NCBI GenBank assembly: GCA_011037195.1
Contig: JAAEAF010001938.1
Location: forward strand, 62,001-126,000
DNA from: Triatoma infestans
Lineage: Eukaryota; Arthropoda; Insecta; Hemiptera; Reduviidae
DNA: 64,000 nt
Direction: 5' to 3'
Shown here: one piece after another, positions 34,237 through 44,797 of the stretch
Layout: the number at the start of each line of letters is the position of its first letter
Numbering within the stretch: position 1 is the first letter of the stretch
The notes under the pieces: generated by a model
Seen by the model: only the letters and a program-made list of their open reading frames with translations
Told to the model about the DNA's origin: nothing
Database searches by the model: none
Position numbers and translations under genes: made by a program

Positions 34237-34875
34237 GGTAAGAGGACGTATTGCGATCGTACCATATTTTATCAAATTGAGCTTTTTACCAGAAATATAC
34301 GTTTTGAGGTCCCCTGTATCCAAAAAAGTGGTTTTTAGAAAATGGTCTGTATGTTTTTGTCTGGATGTGTGTAAAATGAATATCTCCAAAATGAAAGGTT
34401 GCAGAAAGCTCAAACTTGGTATTTCGTTTACCAAGAAGGTACTCCGCATTACCGCTCATCAGACACGAAGATTTTGGGCAAAATCCATTAACCGGAAGTG
34501 CCACTTTACTGTATGGTTTTTTAAGTTTTTTATAATTTTCTCGAAAACAGCTCCAACGAGTTTCTTTTTAAACATTCTAATGAACTGCACATCCAAAGAG
34601 CTACAACTTTTATTTGAAATATTTCTCCGGGAAAATTCATTTAATGGCACTTTTGAGGGGGAGATGGGGTTATGGTTTCTTTTAAAGTGCTATTTCAGTA
34701 TATTACACGATTCTATAAACTAGATATTATTAATTAGCATTAAATATGTTGTCGAAATCTCGAGTTTGAAGAAAATCGGATGACCGCAAGTGCGTTTTTA
34801 CTGAAAAGTATTTTTCAGATTTTGCTATTCTCTTGTAAAAGGCTTCAACGATTTTCTTTTAACTTTTAATATTAA

Positions 34876-36844
34876 CTAAACATACAAGAAATGGGATTCA
34901 GGAAAGGAATTGGATGTAGAGATTGTGTGTTCTCCCTAGCTTCAGCGATTAATCTAAAGCTGAGACATAAACGCGCAAAAGTTTTTGGAATATTTGTAGA
35001 TTTCGCACGTGCATTTGACTCGGTAAATCATGATTTATTATGGAAAAATTGTACTCTCTAGGTATCGGAGGAAAGTTCTTGCGTGTTTTAATAAATTTGT
35101 ACGGTGCAGCAAACTTTATCATTTCTGAAGGTAATAACTTCTCGGATAGCATACCGGTAACTGAAGGTGTTCTTCAAGAGGATATTCTTAGCCTCTTACT
35201 ATTCTCGGTATTTATTTACGATATAGCTGATCATTTTGCTATAAATAACGCCCCAGGTATATCCTTAGCACCAAACAAAGAACTAGCCTGTTTATTATAT
35301 GCAGATGATTTAGTGGTTGTAAGTTCTTCCTGGCTCGAAGCGCAACGTAAATTAAATCTGTTATTTGATTATTGTGAAAAAAACTGTCTAAAGGTTAATA
35401 CGGATAAGACTTTCATTGTACCTTTTAGAAAGGGAGGAAAATTGGGTAAAATTAATCAATTTACATATTGTAACAAAACTATCACAGTGGTCAAGAAACT
35501 AACTTATCTTGGAGTACCTTTCTCTTCCTCCGGGAAATTTAGAGAGGCTAGTAAACATTTTGTTTCTAAATGCGCCTCGGGTAAATCTGCTGTTTTGAAA
35601 ATCCTGGGAAATTGTAAATCCGACATATGGGATACTAAGTGTACGTTATTTGATTCGCATGCGGAATCTTTGTTACTCTACGCTTCCGAAGTCTGGGGAC
35701 CAGAGTACACTGATCTGTTGGAGAGAGGTCAGTTGTCTTTCTTTAAAAGTTTACTCCATCTTCCACTTAAAACCCCTAGTAGCTATGTGAGATCGGAAAC
35801 AGGGCGAATTCACGTTAAATTCAGAATATTTAAAAGAATGATTGGTTGGTGGAATAAACTGTTGCTTATGACAAATGAACAAATCCCGAAACTTTGTTAT
35901 AATAAATTATTTCAGTTCATAGATAACAAAAATATCCCATACAATTGGTGTGCATTTATGAGTCAGTACTTGGCGATGACTGGAGCCCAGGATGTGTGGA
36001 ATAATCAGGACCCGGAGTCAGTATCAAGAAACTATAATAGATTGCTAGAGTCATTTAAAAATTCTCTAATTAGTAATGATATTGAAGCTGTAACTGATTC
36101 GTCATTTAATGTTTATTATAGAAATATTAGTGCGCTAAGGGATATGGAACCATATTTTGGATTTACTGTATATATAAACAAATTAAGGATTATGTCCCTA
36201 CTTCGTTTAGCAAGTAAAAAGACACCTTGAATGGAAAAAAATATTTGTTTTTAAGTTCTGATCCCTGCCAGTTATGCAAATCGGATGAAATTGACACTTT
36301 AAATCATTTTTTGATTTATTGTCCAACCTTAGAAACGTTTAGAGAAAAATATTTGGCTTGCTATTTGTTACATCAAAACATAATTGTAAACTTGCTAGCT
36401 ATAGACAGTGAAATTAAGCTGAACAATGTTTATATGTTTGTGAGTAATTGTTTAAAACTAAGAAGAATAATAAACGAATAAGCTGTTATAAAATAAAAAG
36501 GAAAATCAAAACTGAATTAAACAAAAAAGAAGGAAGAGGGGAACAAAAAAAAAAAACGGAAGTGAAACCTGATTCATTTATTTATTTTTTTGTTTCCTGT
36601 TTTTTTGATAATTATTATTACTATTATTTCATACACCTATATAGATGTTTAATTAAGTTCCCTTGTAACTAGATATTGTTTAAGTTTATGTTGTCCATTT
36701 TTCTTACTTATTATAACCATGATGATATTTGTATTTTTATAATAGTTTCTTTCATTTGTATTAATTTAACTTTAACCAAACTCTTGCTGTAAGATTTCAT
36801 CTTTATGAGCAATAAATATACATACATACATCTAAACATACAAG
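34876..36844 (+). mobile_element. 5'-truncated non-LTR retrotransposon with exact 13-bp target duplication
   Basis: Exact copies of CTAAACATACAAG at 34876-34888 and 36832-36844 flank the insert (34889-36831). It begins within the RT domain (GFRKGIGCRD) and ends after AATAAATATACATACATACA, a simple-repeat tail not a poly(A). The 3' UTR is about 350 bp from 36482. The host sequence is a family A copy that reads continuously if the insert and one duplication are removed. This is the best-preserved retrotransposon of the window. Confidence 0.93.
34891..36481 (+). pseudogene. Reverse transcriptase with YADD box, two frameshifts
   Basis: Palm motif FVDFARAFDSVNHDLLW (about 34993-35043) is followed by a one-base loss near 35044. 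Then a 396-codon frame (35040-36230) holds LYSLGIGGKFLRVLINLYGA, a motif-B region GVLQEDILSLLLFSVFIYD (normally GVxQGxxLSPLLF; G and P are changed), LLYADDLVVVS (catalytic YADD, about 35296-35328), NCLKVNTDKT, KLTYLGVPFSSSGKF and LLYASEVWGPEYTDLLERG (thumb). A second shift near 36227 leads to CQLCKSDEIDTLNHFLIYC (36266-36322), a C-x2-C-x9-H-x4-C-type knuckle, ending LKLRRIINE at 36481. The long uninterrupted stretch suggests a fairly recent insertion. I could not settle the clade; no RNase H is present. Confidence 0.9.
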
Positions 36845-37357
36845 GAGCTAAAACTTTTATTTGTAACATTTCTCCGGGGAAATTCATTTAAGGGGTTTTT
36901 TTGGGGGAACGGTGGGGTTATATTTTCCTGTAATGTTCTATTTCAGTTCAACAATGTGTTATACAATTCTGTCAACTAAATAATATTAATTAAAATTATA
37001 TAAGCTGCCAAAATTTCTAGTCTTTTACTGAATAGGTTTTTTTATAGTTTTTCTCCATAACTACTGTTCCAAGTTTAATAAGAGCGAAAAAAGAAGATTT
37101 GATTCATTTTATAGCTTTTTGCCCAATTTTGAAGGGAATTTAGAGTCGGTTGTTTTGGCAAAGGGCAATTAAGTACAACAGAACTGATTGATTATTTGAC
37201 TGGAAAAGATTGGTTGGTATTAAATAGATTTATTCGCTCAGCTGGTAAATACAGAAAGATACTGATTGAACAATTTAATTATTAATACTTTTTTTTTTTG
37301 TTGTAAATAAAGGGAATTTCTGGTTTTTGTTCAGTGACTATTTGTATAAAGAAATTT

Positions 37358-38405
37358 TTACTTTCTCTTACTCCTAGTAAGAGGAAATATTGTGTAATCG
37401 TGTCAAATTTTCGATATCGAGTTTTCACCGGAAATACCGTTTTGAGGCCCCTGCGTCCAAAAAAGTGGTTTTTAGCAAAGGTCTGTGTGTGTGTTGTGTG
37501 TGTGTGTGTGTGTCCGTGCGTGTGTGTGTGTGTGTGTGTTGTGTGTGTGGGTGTATTGTATGTATGTGAACAGCATAGCTCAAAAACCAAAAACCGAAGA
37601 AAGTTGAAACTTGATTTTCCGTTTAAGTATCACCGTGGGATCTGACACTACGTTATCTGTCAAAGTTCCTCAACCGGAAGTACCACTTTACTAGTTGGAT
37701 TTTTTACTTTTTTTGCAATTTTCTCAAAATGGCTCCGACGATTTTCATTAAACTTCTAACATCAACCACACATACAACGAACTACAACTTTTATTTGAAA
37801 CATTTCTCCGGGAAATGCTCTGAGGGCACTTTTGGGGGGGGAGGGTGGTTAGGTTTTCATCTAAAGTGCTAGTTCAGTTTATTTCACAATTCTGTCATCT
37901 AAATAATGTTAATTAGAATTAAATATGTTGTTGAAATTCCGAGTTTGAAAAAAATCGGATAACCGGAAGTGCGTTTACTTTACCACTTTACTAAATGATT
38001 TATTCACTTTTTCAAAATTTTCTCAAAAATGGCTCCGACGATTTTTATGAAACTTCGTATATAAACTAAACATGCAAAGATCTAGAACTTTTATCTAAAA
38101 CATTTCTCTGGGAAAATTCTTTTAAGGGCACTTTCAGGGGAGGGGTAGGGTTAGATTTTCATCTAAAGTGCTATCCTAGTTGATTATACAATTCTATCAT
38201 CCAAACATAATTAGTTAGAAATAAATGGGTGGCTGAAATTCCAAGTTTCAAGAAAATTAGTAAACCGGAAGTGCGCTTTTACTGAACAGTTTTTTCAGTT
38301 TTCGACGAATTTCATTAAATTTGGTACACAAACTATAAAATTTATCAATTATCATTTTGAGAATTGGAGTAAGAGAAAGTTGTGTGAGTGTTTCACACCA
38401 GATTT
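37358..38405 (+). repeat. Family A interspersed repeat, best full-length reference copy
   Basis: Left end TTTACTTTCTCTTACTCC with palindromic CTCTTACTCCTAGTAAGAG; CACCGGAAATACC at 37426; TG microsatellite expanded to about 70 bp (37485-37556); ACCGGAAGT at 37673, 37962 and 38264 (spacing 289 and 302 bp); unit landmarks CTCAAAAATGGCTCCGACGA and ACTTTTATTTGAAACATTTC; right terminus GTAAGAGAAAGTTGTGTGAG, GTGTTTCACACCAGATTT. The overlapping frames of 102-103 codons are microsatellite artefacts. Confidence 0.94.
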
Positions 38406-38639
38406 TTTTTAATACTTTTATTGGTATCATTGTAATTTTTTATTTATGTATATTTTTTTAAGTTACCTATGTAAATGGTTTCGTATTTTCACTACAAGAT
38501 CATTTATTTTTTTTCAATAATATTTGTATTAAAATCTTCAAGAACAACTCTGCATATAGTCTTTGGCCATGCATATTATTTTCTTCTGTTCTTTTAATGA
38601 TGTAATATTGTAAGATAAGTTATCATTAATAAACAATTT

Positions 38640-38885
38640 ATTATTATATAATGTTGAATATGTGGATGGATCCGCAATGCTGGATAACGTCTGGTATTTT
38701 ATCCGTCATAGTATGCATATTTATTTTCTTCCTGACCGGTTTCAGATTTTCATCCATCGCCAGAACAAATTCACCAAGTTCGTGGAGAGAGTTCACTTCA
38801 ACGTAATGTTTCTGTTACTTGTTACTCACACTTGTTGGTTGTATATAATTATGTGGGGAGGTTATATGGTTTGTAAGTTATGATT
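38640..38885 (+). repeat. Family C repeat
   Basis: Ordered blocks match the reverse complement of 4320-4600: GGTATTTTATCCGTCATA, GACCGGTTTCAGATTTTC, ACTTCAACGTAATGTTTCTG, ACACTTGTTGGTTGTATATA. Ends near GGGGAGGTTATATGG. A 73-codon frame (38662-38883) covers it but is not a protein I recognise. Confidence 0.6.
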
Positions 38886-40411
38886 AGACATAAGAAAAAT
38901 AGTGTATAATAAATTTGTTTACTGTTCTGCAGAATACTCCATAACTAAATTTTTAATAGAAGTATGCACAGTATCTTATCAAGTTATTTTTATTAGGGGG
39001 GGGGATAAGTTATTTCAGGCGTATACTGCACTAATAAGAATAGATAAAGTTTGAAGAAAGGTGATGCAAAGTTTATGGACAGCTAAAAGCTTGTACAAGT
39101 AATACATAAATGTGAAATACAAGCAGGGTTAATACAAGAAATTATGTAAGTAAATTGACATGTAAGAAGGTTGGCAGCAAACGGCAAATTGGAGAAGAGT
39201 TAAAATAAATATCAGAGGAAATCAAATGTATTCGTTTTTATTTATCATGCTTGTTTTTAAATGATATTAATTGAAGTTTAAATTATAGTAAGAATATGTT
39301 TAGATAGGAAAGGTGACATTTGTTAAGAATAGGGCATGGTAGGAGAATTTAAAAGCATCATGCAAATAATCTGTATTTTAATCCGGGAAATAAGAAAATT
39401 TGGTTCCACAGGTTTAGAATTTAATAAGAGGTTCATGCATCATGCATTTTTTTTTTTTTAATGTTTGGGTGGGTTTGTCTATATATATATATATATATAT
39501 ACATACATACATACATACATACATACACATACGCGTTGTATACTAGTTTCTGGTATGTTTGTAATATTGTTAGGTGTGGGGAATGTCCTTAAACAGTGTG
39601 TCTGAATTTATAGTTTATGTGGTCATTCATTATGTTTTTGTGGATAGTCTTGTGTTTGTATATTTCCCATTTTTTCTAGACATTCTAGATGGACAATGGG
39701 GTACCCTATGCATTTTCTCTCTCTCCTTTAGTCACTTTGGTACATTCAATCCAGCAAGTTATAATGCAGCACTCTTAACAGTAAATCTGTGTATACAACT
39801 CAGGCCAGTTCGGTTCCCCTTAATTGTGAAAAACCAAAGTTTGCCACTTCTGGTTTTTCCTGTGTAGTGTTATTAAACTGGTCTTTTGTCGTGTAAGCGG
39901 TTCCGTTTCTTTCGGGCCTGCATAGGTTTATTGTGAAATCACATGGTTGTTACTTCCGGTTCTGTTTCCTTCCGTGCAGCTTTTGGGAGCCCATTTAATC
40001 AGCATTGGTAAAGACTCAAGACTTAGAGGCCCATAAGAATGAATTCCTTATTCCTATTTGTTCCTATCCGATTAGGGCTAAGGACAGATGAGTCTTCCAA
40101 CACTGGCAACAAGGATTCTACGTTTCAAGGTAAGCGCCATTCCTAGGGCTTATTGAAAGTGATAATAAATAATATTTGCTACTTATTTTTAAATTTAATT
40201 TATATAATCCTTTTTTCCATATAATTTTTAATATTTAATTTCCCATTTGCTCACCAATTTTATTATATTATACATACGTACAGTCCATTCAATATTTTCA
40301 CTCTTTAATTTTTGCTGTTTTTTTATTTTTATTTTTTATTTTTTATTAAACAGAGCCTATTAATCTTACCTCAATATTTATATTTTTTTATTTTTCCTGT
40401 ATTTACTTTAA
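38886..40411. other. Unassigned DNA with microsatellites
   Basis: A TA run followed by CATA repeats at 39479-39530. A less AT-rich tract at 39560-40140 gives a 97-codon plus frame (39574-39867) without a domain, and contains AAGGTAAGC at 40129, a splice-donor-like string. I cannot support a gene. Confidence 0.4.
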
Positions 40412-40616
40412 ACATAAGTTGCCGTAATTTCCAGTTTGAAGAAAGTTCCGGTGACCGGAAGTGTGTCTTTACTGACTAGATTTTTCTAAGTTTTTTTTTG
40501 TGATTTTCTCCATAAAAATGTCGTCAGTTTTTTAATACTAATAAGAATTGTAAGCGTGAAGAAAATTTACCATTTCACAGTAAGAGAAAGTCGTGTGAGT
40601 GTTTCACATTTGATTT
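40412..40616 (+). repeat. Family A right-end fragment
   Basis: TTTCCAGTTTGAAGAAAGTT, GTGACCGGAAGTGTGTC (40451), then the right terminus GTAAGAGAAAGTCGTGTGAG and TGTTTCACATTTGATTTT. Confidence 0.85.
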
Positions 40617-41879
40617 TTTTTTTCTCGTGATAAAAGTGGTAAGGGAAGAATAATTTCTGAACAACAAGCCGTCGGCCGGTGAGGGAATTTCTATTATTCT
40701 CTTCACAGGGTTGCCAACACATTTCTAAAAGGAAAAATATTTCCCTTCTCTATTCTTTATATATATATATATATATATATATCTACATATATATTCACAG
40801 AAAACCATATAGCTTACATAGTAGTAGATCTTCTTTCCCTTCATACGCTATAGAGAAAATGGTCTTTTCTCTGGCATTACTTTCGCTTTTTTTTTCTTTA
40901 GATTCAATAAGTTGGTATTGTATAAAATTTTATATATTTGTTGTTTTGCTTTCTACTGACATAGTATACAAATATTATTAGATATCTTTTTTATCAGACA
41001 CACACACACACACACACACACACAAATTTCTTGTTTTATTACACTTGATATTTTTATCATTTGAGGAAAACAATAATATATATAAAATAAAAATGAACTG
41101 GATTGTGGAATTTTACTTATCTTGACATATGTCTAAATCCCGGCTTTAGGAGAAGTTTTCTTTTCCCAGTTAAATTTCATTTTAAGGATGGTTTCAATAG
41201 TAATCATTTTTTTTTCAACATGGTTTTATATCGTCATATTTTATTCAAACTGTTGATGGGTTGTTTTAATAAAATATAAACATTAGATAATTTAAAATAT
41301 AAGCATTATTATTATACTATTCGTCTAGGAGGAGGGATAAAACCCTATGCAATCCAAAGCTCCCAGCTCCAAAGAAAAACAAGCCTAGTGTTGAACAAAA
41401 ATCCAGATCCGGGTCTAATTCATCCTAAGATTCATAACAGTCCAAACAAATTACAGGAAGCTCAAATTACGCATATTCCATATAATTGGATGTGAGAAGC
41501 AGAGAAAATTAGTGAGAATAGATTTTAGGATATGGAATTAGAAATAAATGGAAAATGATAGTGACTTAACCTCTTTCTTCTAAGATTGGTTCGAAAATGC
41601 TAAAGCTGGGCTCGTAAACACTGGATTCGAAGATATGCTGCCACCAGTGTAACAGATAGAACAATACAAACTGCAAGGACCTTACAGTTGAAATTAATGC
41701 AGAGAATAATAAAAAGACAGACTTGCTGAGTTGTAAGAAAGTTGCTGACCTAATCGTAGGTGGGTAGTAACTAACTTTTGATTCATTTTATGTCTGCTTC
41801 TTCGCTCTTCGAATCCTTTGAATCTTTAATGATTCCGGATCCCCTTAAAACCGAGAATACACATTACTAACAAGATTTC
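40617..41879. other. Unassigned DNA with TA and CA microsatellites
   Basis: TA repeat 40757-40781 and CA repeat 40998-41025. The 100-codon frame (40679-40981) runs through the TA repeat. No gene or element recognised. Confidence 0.45.
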
Positions 41880-42455
41880 GGTGAATACGAAGAATTCATC
41901 GACCATATAGTGTGACTTCACTGAATAGATTTTCAGTTTTTTTTTTTTGTGAATATCATTTTATCACAGATCATTAACAAATAAAGGCCCTAGCACTTTT
42001 ATTGAAAAATATCCCCCCCCCCCCCACTTTTTTTTGTAATGTTTTATAATTGGAGGAACATTAATATTAAACTTTCTTTTAAAAATTTGCGAATCCTCTC
42101 CAAAAACTATTCCAATGATTTGCTTTTAAACTTGGTGAGGACTTACTGGATAGATATAAAAACCTATCCAATTTTATCTGAATAATTTTTCCGGAAAATT
42201 AGGAGTTTTTAAGCTGTGAGTTAGGCTTCAATTTAAACTACCAATGCAAGATTTGCTAAGGTGTTGAGACGTTGGACGCTGTCATAAAATGACAGCCGTA
42301 TTCATGTAAAGTAGTATAATGCTGACAAAATTAATTTATATGTAACACAAGGTTATGTAATTTTTAGTAAAGATTCCAAGTTTATAGACTTATTTTTTTT
42401 TACAATAAGTAATAATGGCTAATTCAAAATCGTGTGAGTATTTTATAGGAGATTT
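41880..42455 (+). repeat. Very diverged family A copy
   Basis: Order of landmarks is preserved: a decayed first block, a T-run, CCTAGCACTTTTATTGAAAA, a run of 14 C (42013-42026) in place of the usual G/C-rich block, CCAAAAACTATTCCAATGAT, and a right end AATCGTGTGAGTATTTTATA with GGAGATTTTTTTT. Confidence 0.55.
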
Positions 42456-42639
42456 TTTTTTAACAAGTCTGCCTAAATTGATGTTTACTTTCTTTCTCTA
42501 ACTACTGTCAGAGGAAGTATTGCGGTCGTGTCGTATTTTCAGTATCGAATTTTCACCAGAAATACACGTTTTAAGGTCTCTAATTGATGTAAAATTGATG
42601 TAATGTTAATATTTAGTAAAAATGATGTTTAAAAAAAAT

Positions 42640-43760
42640 ATGCCAATTAAATCTGTGTGACCTGCAATAAGAGAGGCCATAAAATTAATTAGAGATAAAA
42701 ATTACACTAAAACATTAATATTGACGGACTCATTAAGTGCATTACAGGCCCTCCGGGATAAATTCTCGATGGACCCGATGGTTCTAAATATTTACAATTT
42801 AATGCAACAATTTAGCACACGTGGTCATGGGGTGAAGTTCGCCTGGGTGCCACGCCACACTGGTGTGTCCGGAAACGAACGGGCGGACGATGCAACCAAA
42901 CGAGCTGCCTCTACACAAACAAATGATGTCACCCCTGTTCGGTCCGCTGACTTACAGCTTTATACGAAATACATTACCAATAGAAAATGGCAAAGTCGGT
43001 GGGATAGAATAAGTGCAAAATTAAAAGATATTAAACCACGTGTGTGAAATGTCATGATCGAGAACTACCCGCGGCACGAATCATTGATTTTGACTATGTT
43101 AAGGATAAGTCATACACGTGTGACTCACGGGCATCTTCTTACTGGTGAGAAAAGACCGAGATGCTCTCATTGCCGAGAAAGGCTGTGACGGTAGCGCACA
43201 TGTTGGAAGGGTGTCAGGCACTGTACAGACAGAGAGAAAGAACAGGCCTGCCACATAATAAGCGCGTTGTATTACAAGAGGGTTCTCCTTTCATAAGCAG
43301 GCTATTCGATTATTTGAAAGATATAAATCTATACAACAAAATTTAGGATTAGTAGTTAGGTTAGGCAAATTTGGGTGAAGGAATATTGAGTACTTCACCC
43401 ATTAGGTTAGTTATTTTAAAGGGGAAAGGAATATCGAGTACTTTTCCCTTCGTGTGTATCCCTTAGTATGAATGTATTTATTAGCTGGATGTATTATTAG
43501 CGAGAACGTATTTATTAGGGTGAACGTTTTTTATAGTGTGAATGTGTTTATTGGAGAGAATGCATTTGTAAGCGAGAATGCTGGTATAAATGGTTAGGTT
43601 AGTATTTTATTTTCTATTTTGGGGCTGAAAGAAAATATGAAAAAGTATTTCAACCCCTTAGGTTTAGTTTAATTGAGGTGTAGTCTCTTATAGAGGGTGC
43701 AGGAACATAAGTTAAAAGTACTGCACTCCTCAGTTAACTCGTTCTCTAGCCTCCTCAAAT
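42640..43760 (+). pseudogene. Non-LTR retrotransposon RNase H and zinc-knuckle tail
   Basis: RNase H: ILTDSLSALQALRDKFSMDP (about 42718-42777), VKFAWVPRHTGVSGNERADD (42832-42891) and ATKRAAS. These hold the TDS aspartate, the histidine of the GH-type loop (here RH) and the final aspartate of NERADD. After a shift near 43045 come ENYPRHESLILTMLRISHTR, VTHGHLLTGEKRPRCSHCRE (43116-43175), VAHMLEGCQ: a C-x2-C...H-x4-C knuckle split by a frameshift near 43180. The 3' UTR (43346-43760) has GAATATTGAGTACTTCACCC, GAATATCGAGTACTTTTCCC and several GAATGTATTTATT-type motifs that recur in the tail near 57290-57530. TTAGG pairs occur at 43350 and 43601. Confidence 0.88.
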
Positions 43761-44085
43761 AAAAATTATACAATTAAAATATCTAAAAATTACAATATTA
43801 AATGAAAGAATCATGTTTTTGGTTTTTGCTTGGGTTTGTTAAAATAAGTTGTCCCAGAAGTTAAGGGATGGCACAGTAATAATTCGCACGACCAGATCGA
43901 TGAAATAAATGGGGAAGTGTGGTAAGAATCAACCACCATGGTTCCACCCCGCTCTGCCAAGCCAAGTGTAGAGTGTGGACCGCAATTAAGGTATTGGTGC
44001 CATCTTGCCAGTGGCAAAAGAAGAGAAAGATACTTAGGAACGTGGGACGCTAATGGCCATAAGTGGTCGATGCGCCAAACATAAA
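43761..44085. other. Unassigned, GC-richer stretch
   Basis: A 97-codon minus frame (43811-44104) ends in the family A terminus. No domain was recognised. It may be part of another old element. Confidence 0.35.
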
Positions 44086-44112
44086 AGTCGTGTGAGTGTT
44101 TCACATCAGATT

Positions 44113-44797
44113 TTTTTGAATTAGTCTAACCAGGGCGGCCAAAAACGTTCTATTTTCCTGAGATTTCGTTTTACATTTATAAATGTTTTATTTTATAGCA
44201 GGTGTAATCGGATATATAAAACATCGGCTATTTGGGTACTGCGGAAAAAAACTGTCATCCTTGGCTCGATTAGCATTCCACTGTCTCACTTATCAGTGTG
44301 ATTGTGACAGTATTTCTTACGATTAGTCCTTTCACTGTAAAATCCTATTAAAGAAGGCGTTGATGAATATTTTATCAGGAAGAGTTCTCTAAACTCGTCG
44401 ACTATAATCATCTTGCCACTTGGTATATCGTTTCAATATTTAATGAACTCATTGAGTTCAGTTTGCAATTTTGTATACGGCCGCTCTTGTTACCAGTTTT
44501 TTTTTATTAGACCTCATTTATTGGCTGTAAAATTGTATAATTTCAGATTTAATCGAATCTGATCGCATATATATATATACTGCTAGGTTAAAAATTCCAT
44601 CACAAGTTTATGCTATTGGAATTTATTAATAAAATTTTAATGTGAGAAAACCTGTTGTGAATTAAAAAAAAAAAAAAAAAGAAAAAAAAAAGGAAACGTT
44701 TTAATACAGTTTCTAACTTTGTAAAATATCTGACTTTAATTTCTAAACTATTTCATTTAAATCATTTTAAATTATCAATTCATATTGTCTTAAGGTG
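44113..44797. other. AT-rich spacer
   Basis: TA run at 44569-44580 and a 17-A run near 44665. No feature. Confidence 0.45.

Larger units (their letters stand above)
33649..37070 (+). repeat. Family A copy carrying two nested retrotransposon insertions
   Basis: The left end TTACTTTCTCTTACTA (33649) is cut by an insertion and resumes at about 34237 as GGTAAGAGGACGTATTGCG. It continues through TACCAGAAATATACG, AACCGGAAGTGCC (34489) and unit 1 to CTAAACATACAAG (34876-34888), is cut again, and resumes at 36832 through the second C-rich block, fading out near 37070 before the right terminus. The 162-codon frame at 34235-34723 is entirely family A sequence. Confidence 0.85.
42486..44112 (+). repeat. 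Family A left and right ends around a retrotransposon
   Basis: Left end CTTTCTTTCTCTAACTACTG with TCAGAGGAAGTATTGCGGTC, and CACCAGAAATACACG (to about 42582). A terminal piece GTCGTGTGAGTGTTTCACAT reappears at 44086-44112. The middle of family A is absent, so either the non-LTR insertion came with a deletion or the two ends come from different copies. Confidence 0.6.

Noticed and set aside
34235..34723. 162-codon plus-strand frame
   Set aside because: It spans the left part and unit 1 of a family A copy; no other copy has the frame.
37282..37645. Frames with His/Thr or Val/Cys repeats
   Set aside because: They are translations of the TG/CA microsatellite in family A.
39574..40140. Possible host exon (97-codon frame and AAGGTAAGC donor-like site)
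   Set aside because: There is no acceptor, no domain, and no second exon; a donor-like nonamer is expected by chance in this length.
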